Notes under the pieces: generated by a model
What the model was told of the DNA's origin: nothing
Database searches by the model: none
Seen by the model: the letters and a program-made list of their open reading frames with translations, nothing else
Shown: positions 9,801 through 18,800 of the stretch, piece after piece
Layout of the letters: each line of letters opens with the position of its first letter
How positions within the stretch are numbered: the first letter of the stretch is position 1
Assembly (NCBI GenBank): GCA_938040995.1
Contig: CALHZT010000095.1
Span: forward strand, 1 to 43,902
DNA: 43,902 bases
DNA from: an uncultured Pirellulaceae bacterium
Lineage (GTDB): Bacteria; Planctomycetota; Planctomycetia; Pirellulales; Pirellulaceae
Direction: 5' to 3'
Made by a program: the position numbers and the translations under genes

Positions 9801-12800
9801 GCCCGCAGGGTGTGCCGATCAATACAAGTGCAAACATTCCCGTTGAACAACGATTCCGCATGCAGGCGAATCTCGACGGGTCACTGGCAATCGATCCGGG
9901 AATCATCGTAAAGTCCGATGGTGCCAGAATCGAGGCAGGGATCGGTGCACAGATCATCGCCGAAGGCACAGTCGAACAGAACATTATCTTCACGTCGATC
10001 GATGATGAACGATTTGGAGCCGGCGGGACATTCAATACTCCCAACTCGACAGATGTTGGCAGGGCAAGTGCCGGCGACTGGGCGGGGATCTACTTTGACC
10101 TCACCTCGTCTGGCAGTCTCGACCATACCGTCGTCGCTTACGCTGGTGGAGTTACAAGAATCGAAGGCACAACGACTTCGTTCAATCCAGTCGAGATCCA
10201 TCAGGCCGAAGTTCGAATTGCCAATAGCCTGTTCGAAGCCAACCTGTCCGGCGTCGGCGCTGGCGGAAGTTCAAACCGGGGTGGACGAGGTGCCAACTAC
10301 CCTGGGGCCATTTTCTCACTCGGTTCCCAACCTGTCATCGTGAACAACATCATTCAGGGCACACTCGCGACTCCCGCTGAGTCGCTTCAGAATGGTGGCG
10401 GGCGTGGACCAGCAATTAACGTGGATCCCAACTCCCTCGACCATCGTGAACTTCGCGATTACGGACGGTCTACCGGGCGGCTGGACCGGTTCTCGCAGTA
10501 CGATTCGAATCAGGGCGCGTTGATTCGTGGCAATCGACTTGGCACCAACGACCTGAACGGGATGGTGGTTCGTGGAGCGACCATTTCGACGCAGAGCGTC
10601 TGGGATGATACGGACATCGTACACGTCGTCTTCGATACGATTCATGTCCCCAATTTCGAACACTTCGTCGGCCTTCGCCTGGAAAGTAGCGCGGACGAAA
10701 GCCTGGTAGTCAAATTCTTCGGCGACGATGCAGGGCTCACAGCGACAGGTGATCGTGGCGATATCGTTGATCGCATTGGCGGAAGTGTTCAAGTCATTGG
10801 ACAACCGGGCAATCCCGTTGTGCTCACTTCACTTACGGATTCGACAGTCGGTGCAGGCTTCGATCCGGCGGGCAATTCCCAGACGGGTACCGATGGCGGT
10901 CTTGTGGTCCAGCGCACCCAGCCCGAGGGAACATTCTCGATTGATTATCAGTTTGGTCCCACGTTGGCAAATCGACCCGACATCATCGATGCACTTGAGA
11001 GGGCCGCCCAGTTCTGGGAAAGCCGACTGGAAGACCCCGTAAACGTTGTTTTCGATGCCGAGATCAATGCACTCGATGGAACAACGGCTGGTCAGGCGTC
11101 CGGCTCTGTCGTTGCTTTACCCTACGCAGCAGTTCGCGATCGACTTATCGCGGATGCCCGGCCGCACGAGCAGTACGTCGAGGGACTGCCTGAACTCGCC
11201 AACCTTACCGCAACCTTCCCTGCCAACTCCAACCCTGCTGACGCGTTCGAGTTGAGCAGCAACCTGGTTGTCACTTACGGGAACGCAAAAGCGCTTGGCT
11301 TCGATCCCGCCATCCTTCCTGTCGTGCCGTCCCAGTTCGATGCGAATATTTCCATTGATGGCTCGATAGATATTGATGTGGATACGGATGCCAACCTCGC
11401 TTTCGAAGTCATGATTCATGAAATTGGGCATGCCCTCGGATTTACAAGTTCTGTCGAACAAGTCGGCAATGCAGGTGGCGAAGTCCTGCTGACGCCGCTC
11501 GATTTGTTCAGGTTTGAGCCAGGCGATGGCGGTGAAGACTTTACGAATAGTCCGCGCGTGCTCGACCCGACGCTGGAACATGTGTTCTACGACGGTGGGG
11601 TTTTCAACCCAAGTGGCATTCCAATTACCGACATTGCGATTGGCGATGTACCGCTGTCGCGTGGAGTCGACTCGGCCGATGGTGACCAGGCAAGCCATTG
11701 GCGTGACGAAGAAGACCTGGGCGGTATCTACATTGGCCTGATGGATCCGATCACCGGTGGCTCATTCACGTCACGCGACGCTCGTGGATTCGACGTGATT
11801 GGCTACGACGTTGTCCAGGGGGAAGGAACCCCGGGTGAATGGCGAGGGCTGGTGATCGACGAATTGGCGAACAACCGCAATGTGGAAGTTCTGACCGAAA
11901 CGGAATCACCAAACTCGGCTTCGTCAGTCAACTCGGCACCTGGAACGGCGCAGTTTGTTGGAAATCTCGCTCCCGCGCTTAACGCTGGCGACGACATTCG
12001 CCGGTTGGGATTCGAAATCCATGGTTTCCTTAACGGGCAGGACGATGTAGACGTCTACAGTTTCGAAGCGAACGCCGGGACCAACGTCTGGATCGATATT
12101 GATCAAACCAGCCTTGGTCTCGACAGTGTCGTCGAAATTGTGGCTTCGAATGGAACGGTGATTGGTCGTTCGGACAACTCGCTGATCGAAAGCACGGGCG
12201 GCGCTACTTCCGCATCGCTAACGGGTATTGCGTCTTCGCTTTCCCCAACAAGTTTCCAGCCGCAGGACCTCTTCTCGTACAACACCAAAGACGCAGGGAT
12301 GCAGGTTTCCCTGCCGGGTGCTGATGGAACGACAGGAACCTATTTTGTTCGCGTAAGCAGTCAAAACGGTGACGGAATATACGAATTAAACCTGCGGTTG
12401 CAGTCGATGGACGAGATTGCCGGTTCGACAGTTCGATATGCTGACATCCGTTACGCAACGAATGGCATCGAAATCATCGGCCAGCCGTCCGGGTCCCCAT
12501 TCATTGGCGGCATCAGTGAAATCGAGGGAAATGACACCTTCGATACCGCACAAGTCGTCGGCAATGTGCTCGACACAGCGTCTGGAGGGCTCCAGATTTC
12601 CGGTGACATTTCACAGTTCAACGATCTCGACTGGTACGAGTTCGTCGTAGATTACGAGAACATTACAGAACCAACATTTGGCGAACCAGCTCCGGTCATC
12701 TTCGATATCGACTTTGCCGACGGATTTGGTGGACCAGACACATCTCTCTGGCTGTTTGACAATGACGGACGCCTCATCGCGTTCTCCGAAGATTCATCAG

Positions 12801-15800
12801 CCGATGTGGCTTCCGGCAACGACGTATTCGCCCCGGGGAAAGGCTCGGCGGGCGTATTCGATCCATTCCTGGGCCCGATTCACTTGCGTCCTGGTGTCTA
12901 CCATGTCGCAGTCACCTCTGGCGCCCAGGCACCGGAAGTGCTGGATGTTTACGACCAGGGCTCCGCCAACTCGCCAACTCCGCTGCTCCGTACCCGGCCG
13001 ATCGAGGCAATTCGGAGAGTTGCTGACGATCCAATTAACGACTTCATCAACAGTACTGCGCCTGCGACTACTGACTCCACCTTCGGTGCGCCGATTGAGC
13101 CCTTCCTGTTTTCCGAAGTTGTCACATTACAGGTCCCGAACGGCAGCCAGCTTACCCCCGGTGACACACTCACCGTGGTCGACCCGGCAACGGGACAGGA
13201 AGCAACCTTTGAGTTCACATCCAGCTTCTTCCAGATTGCAACTGGAACAGGAACTGAAACGCTCGACGGTGAAACAATAACAATCGATTCCGACATTGGA
13301 ACCCAGGTATTTCGACTGGTTGAGAACGCTTCGGCACAACCGGGTGAGATTGAAATTCCGTTCAGTCGGTTCATGTCAGAGGCAGAGGTCGCAGAGCAAG
13401 TCAGGGACGCGATCAATGCCAGCGGCTTTGCCTCTGCTGCAATCGCCGTCAGCGACCCGAACCTGGTTCTCCTGGTAAACAACTTTGTGAACATTTCTGG
13501 CGTCAGCACAGTCGCAGGTAGCAGCCTTGAAATCGTAAGCCCGGTTCAACCGGGAAATATCCCCGTTTTCTATTCTCCCGCTGAGGAAGCCGGGGACATC
13601 GCCGAACAACTTTCGCAGAGCATCACGAATGAGTTCGGTTTCGAGCCAAATTCGGAAGAAGGCCTGCTGACTTTTGATTTTGGTTTCGGCCAGGGGAACG
13701 TCCTCAGCGACGAACTAAGACTTTCGGTAAACGCAGATTCAAGTCTGGCTCTCTCGCAACCTTCACCAGTTCCATTCTCGCTTGCAGACGTTTCCCTGTT
13801 CGTTTCGCAAGCAACAGGACAGGGCAACAATCGCTCGTCGATTGTTACTATCGACCCCTACAACGGCAGACAGGAAACTCTGGTTGGAAATATTGCCAAT
13901 CCACTTGGCGATATCATATTCCGGGACCAGTTCCGTGCCGATGGCTCTGACATTCACAACGACAGCCTGTTCTCTGTCACGCTTGGACCTGCGGATCCAA
14001 ACCAGCGCCTCAACGACGGCAATGTCGGCGGAATCCTCGAGATCAGACCTGACACGGCGGCTGCCTCCCAGATCGGCGAGACTGGACTTGAGACCTTCCA
14101 GCAGACTGCCCCCGATATGGACGAACAATCCGGATTCATGATGCAGGGTGTCGGCGTCTTTTTTGAGGCCCTCGCGTCGGGATCAATCGACAGAAACAGC
14201 CGAACCATGTGGGGCGTAGGCTATCGGGGGGATTTTGGTCATCCGACCAACGATTTTGGAACCAACATCGTCTACCAATTCGACCTCAACAACGGAGAAA
14301 TCTTCGGCGCCGGTGACAACGATCGCGAAAGCCCCAACCGGCACCTCGGCCCAGGCACCCAGATTCGCGAAGTCGGATTCTTCGAAACAAACACAATTGC
14401 ATTTGATAACACCGAGCTGACACTTGTCCTGCCAACCCTGTTTGACGGAACCGCGCAGATATCGGATGGAATGACGTTCGTGGTGGACGGATTCGTATTC
14501 GAATTCAACAGCGGCCCCGAGGCGCAGCTGGACATCAACCCCGCCGCCGGACGTCTCCCGTCGGATACTGACTCGTTCGTCATTGATGGGCAGCAATTCT
14601 CCTTCGACACTGGCCCGGTCCTGAATGTCACGTCTTCTGCTGCAGGGTTCAGTGACGGCGATACCATTTCGATACGGGACGAATTCAACATCATCCGCAC
14701 GTTCGAATTTGATAGCGATGGCACCGTAGGTAACAACAACATTGCGGTCAATTTTGTTCCAGGTAGCAGCGCTGAGGACATGGCCAACCTGATTGCAGGC
14801 GCCATCAACGACGCTCCATTCTTCGCCCAGGCGACCGTTGTCGCTGGCACCAGAATTTCGATCACGGGAGACGTCGACCTTCTGGCAAGCTCGGGTGGCC
14901 TTCAGATTCAGGGGGACTATGGAAGCGCTGCGGGTATCAGTGTGCAGATCGAAGAGTTCTTTTCTGCTGAAGAAGTTTCACAGGCGATTGCTGAAGCAGC
15001 CGCCAGCGTCGGGATTGACGCCAGTTTCCGCGGAACGCGACTCAACTTCCCTGGAGCTACCCAGGGCAACTTCAACTCTTCGGACTTCCTTTTCGATGAA
15101 CCGTCGGATGGAACGATCGCGCCCACCAGTGATTTCAGTGTGCCCTTCGGTGCAGGTGATTCACTGGAAGAATTCGCAATCCGTGTTTCAGACGCCATCA
15201 ACGCGTCAGGAATCGCAACGTCCTCTTCATTCAATGGTCAGGTATTTCTTGACCCACCTTCGTCATTCAGCTCATCCAGCAATGGCCTTGTAATCGGGGG
15301 TGCTGCTCCGGGTGGTCTTATTACAGGTGTAGCGGTAAACTCCTCGGGCAATCTGACAGGAGTGACGGACGCAGGTGGCCTTTATGAATTCAACCCGAAT
15401 ACGGGCGAAACCACTTACATTCGAAGTGCAACGGATTTACAGGGCATCCAGTTCGAAGGCCTGACAAATGGTCCGCAAAGCGTTGAAGGCGGTCGTTATG
15501 CCGATCTGTTCTTCGCAATTGACACGTTAGGCCTTCTCTATGCGTTCAACGAAGCCGGAGAGCTTCAACCGATCTTCGCCGGTGGCGCTGACAGAATTCG
15601 CACAGGCGCCAGAGTTCCGACCGGGCTTGAGTTCTCTACTCTGGACGAGAATCTCTGGCATGTCAGCAATCAGGCGGGTACGCGAGGTGGAGATCCCGGT
15701 CATGGACTGGACGTACCTTTCACGCAAAGCCACAGCCGTGCCACTGGCGGCGTTTCATTCCACTTTGGAACAACCAGCGCTCGCGCCATTGAACGGGATT

Positions 15801-18800
15801 ACGACTACGCTGGCGGTGCACATGGTTCGCTGATCTCAAATCCGTTCAGTTTGCAGGAATACGACGCATCCGACAAACCGGTCCTGACGTTCAACTACTT
15901 CCTCGATACGGAAGGGACCGTTTACTCTGAAGCGCCATTCAACCCAATGCGGGACAGTTTCAGGGTTTACGCTTCAACTTCGGAAAACCCCAACAGCGGT
16001 GAATGGCATCTGCTAGCCACCAACAACGAGTATCGCGATCCGACTGGGGATTTCGACGATGAATTTGACGACCCGATCCCGGAAGACGGTGGTAATGGCG
16101 ACGGAATCACGGTCGGCGTTCAGGATCTGTTTGACAATACAGGAGCATGGCGACAGGCACGCATCGACCTGAGCCCTTTTGCAGGCCAGGATGACTTGAG
16201 GTTGCGATTTGAATTTGCAACGGCTGGCGGAACCGGGCTTGGGCTCGCATCTGGTGCCTTCGCCAATTCTGAGGGCGGCGAAGGGGAAGAGCTGCAAGTC
16301 ATCGGAGCTGATCGACTTCGGGACGGCAATACCATCACCGTCACGTCGTCCACTTTTGGACTCGGGACCGGCGAACTGGACTTTGGATTGACGCTGGTAA
16401 TTCCAACCGGTGCGAGGATCAGTAACGGAGAGACGCTGTCTGTCTCCGGCCCGAATGGAGAAACAAGCACATTCGAATTCACCCGGGACGGCAACGTGTC
16501 TGCCGGCAATATCCCGGTCGTATTTGATGAAACAATGTCGGCCAATCGTGTAGCCAGGGCCTTGCGAACAGCCATTGATTCGAGCGACGCTGCCGGCGCG
16601 AACATCGCTGGTGAATCTCTTGAGACGTTCCTGGTGCGTGACCGCCTCAACTTGCCAAACGCCACAGACATCACCCAGGGCATCTCACCCGATGCCAGTC
16701 AGCTCGCAGTATTCGTTGACGGTGATATCGGCGTTACCCCTGGCTATACCCGGATCCCGCTAAACATTGCCATGAATTCTTCGCAAGTGGCGACCGCGAT
16801 GGAAGACTTTTTTGGAGGCGTTGAGGGCGTTGTCCGGCGAGATTCCACCTTCCTTATCGCGAACGGACTCGTGCAAGATCCCGGCCCGTTCCTCCTTTCC
16901 ACCAGTCTCTTCGGAAGCAGCGGCGAATTCCCGGCATTCCCCGATACCAACGCGCTATTCCCGGGCGATCCCGGCGCCCTTGGTCACATCGACAATGATC
17001 ACGAAGGGGTATACGTCGACGACATTGCCATCGGCTTTGAAGGAAATGGCGTTTTTGTCACAAACAATGGAACATGGCAAAACAATCCAGTTAACACGAA
17101 CTTCGATAACCAGGTTGGGACAGATGCAGCCGGAAACATCAATGACAACCGGATTCTCGAAGGTCGATACCAGCTCGAAATTCGCACTGGCCCCATCTAT
17201 GGAACACCTACCGGATCACCTGCTGTTCAGTTGCGGCTGGGACGGGACTTCGACATCAACGAACCACTTGATGGCGGTACGGTCCTGGAAACAAGAGGGG
17301 GAGCGGACATTTCCAGTGGCCAACGCTTCACTTTGAATGGCGAATCGGGCAGTGAAACTTTCGAGTTTATCGATTCCACGATTCACGAAAACAACAACAC
17401 GATTGATACGGCATTTCAATCGGGCCTGACTGGCGGTTCGGCAAGCACATTCGTGGGTATTGGCCGACTTGGTGACAACCTCAATGGCTTTGGTGATAAC
17501 AACATCCAGGCTCAGGGTCTGGACGTGGACCTGATTGCATTCGATCTCGTAGCAGGCGACCGACTCCAGATTGACATTGATTCCTTCAATCCGGACCTTC
17601 TTTCAGCCCGGGGTTCTACCCTTGATACAGAGCTGCGGGTCTGGGATGCGAATGGCGATCGAATACTCGTGACGGACGATAGTACGCCCGCCCCTGATGA
17701 CCGACTTGGTGACGAAGAATTCAATGATCCGTTCCTGCTTTTCACCGCGCCAGAAACGGGAACGTTTTATGTGGGAGTGACGTTCCAGGATGCGAATTAC
17801 GACCCGCGTGTAGATGGAACGGCAGAACTTCCGGGAAACGATCGCACGACGGGACTTTCCGGCGGGAGTTACAAGCTGACCGCCGATCTGAATGGCGGTG
17901 GCAACCCGTCAACACTATCCGATGGCTCCTCCGGAGTCCCGGTTCACTTCGCCACCTTTGATTCAGCGAATGACATTGCCAACCGAATTGCAATCGCGGC
18001 GGCCGCTGGCAATCTCGATGTCGGTCTCGTCCCACGAGCCAACTCGAACTTGCTGGACACGATTGGCGAAATCAGTGTCGGCGCTGAATTCTTCAGCCTC
18101 GTTCCCGAGTCCAACGACACCTTCGCAACGGCGATTGACACAGGACTGACTATCGGTCGAAGCGCCACGTTCCGGGCGTCTGGTGAAATCGGAGACAATG
18201 AAGATTTTGTCAACGCACAAGCCGCTCTTGATGTGGACATTTTCAGGGTCAACCTTGGCGCCGGAGAAGAGCTCCAGATCGACGTTGCTGCCCAGTCGCT
18301 GGGCTCGACACTGGACGCACTCGTGCGTGTTGGCGAAGCGTCAACCCTGTTCCTCAGCGAAGACGTCGACCCGGATTTCGATCCCGATACAGATTTCAGC
18401 CAGGATCCATACCGGCCAAGTAACGCCGGATTAACGTCACTTGCCGACGACACACGGCTGACATTTACGGCGCCGTTTGCTGGCACATTCTTTGTCGCTG
18501 TGAGCGGATTTTCCAACGATACGTACGACCCAACGGTCGCCGGTAGTGGCAGATCGTTCCTCGCCCGTGACAAGGGAAAATACGAACTTACCCTGACCAC
18601 GAATGGTGGTGGACTGACGGCAACAAGCAGAGATCTGCCGGGAAGCACCGACTTGTCTGAAGAACAGGGGCAACTTCTGATCAACGCCAATCAGATCAGA
18701 TACTCCCAGAATTATGGAATTCTGCTGGAGGGTGGCGATGAAGTTCAGGCTCTCAGAAATCTCGGAGCCACTTCCACAACGCAACTCGTACCTGGTGTCA

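Noticed and set aside
17944-18690. 248-codon minus-strand frame rich in Ser opposite a PPC region
   Set aside because: It is an antisense shadow of the 4619-aa gene, with a low-complexity Ser/Ala/Val composition typical of such shadows.
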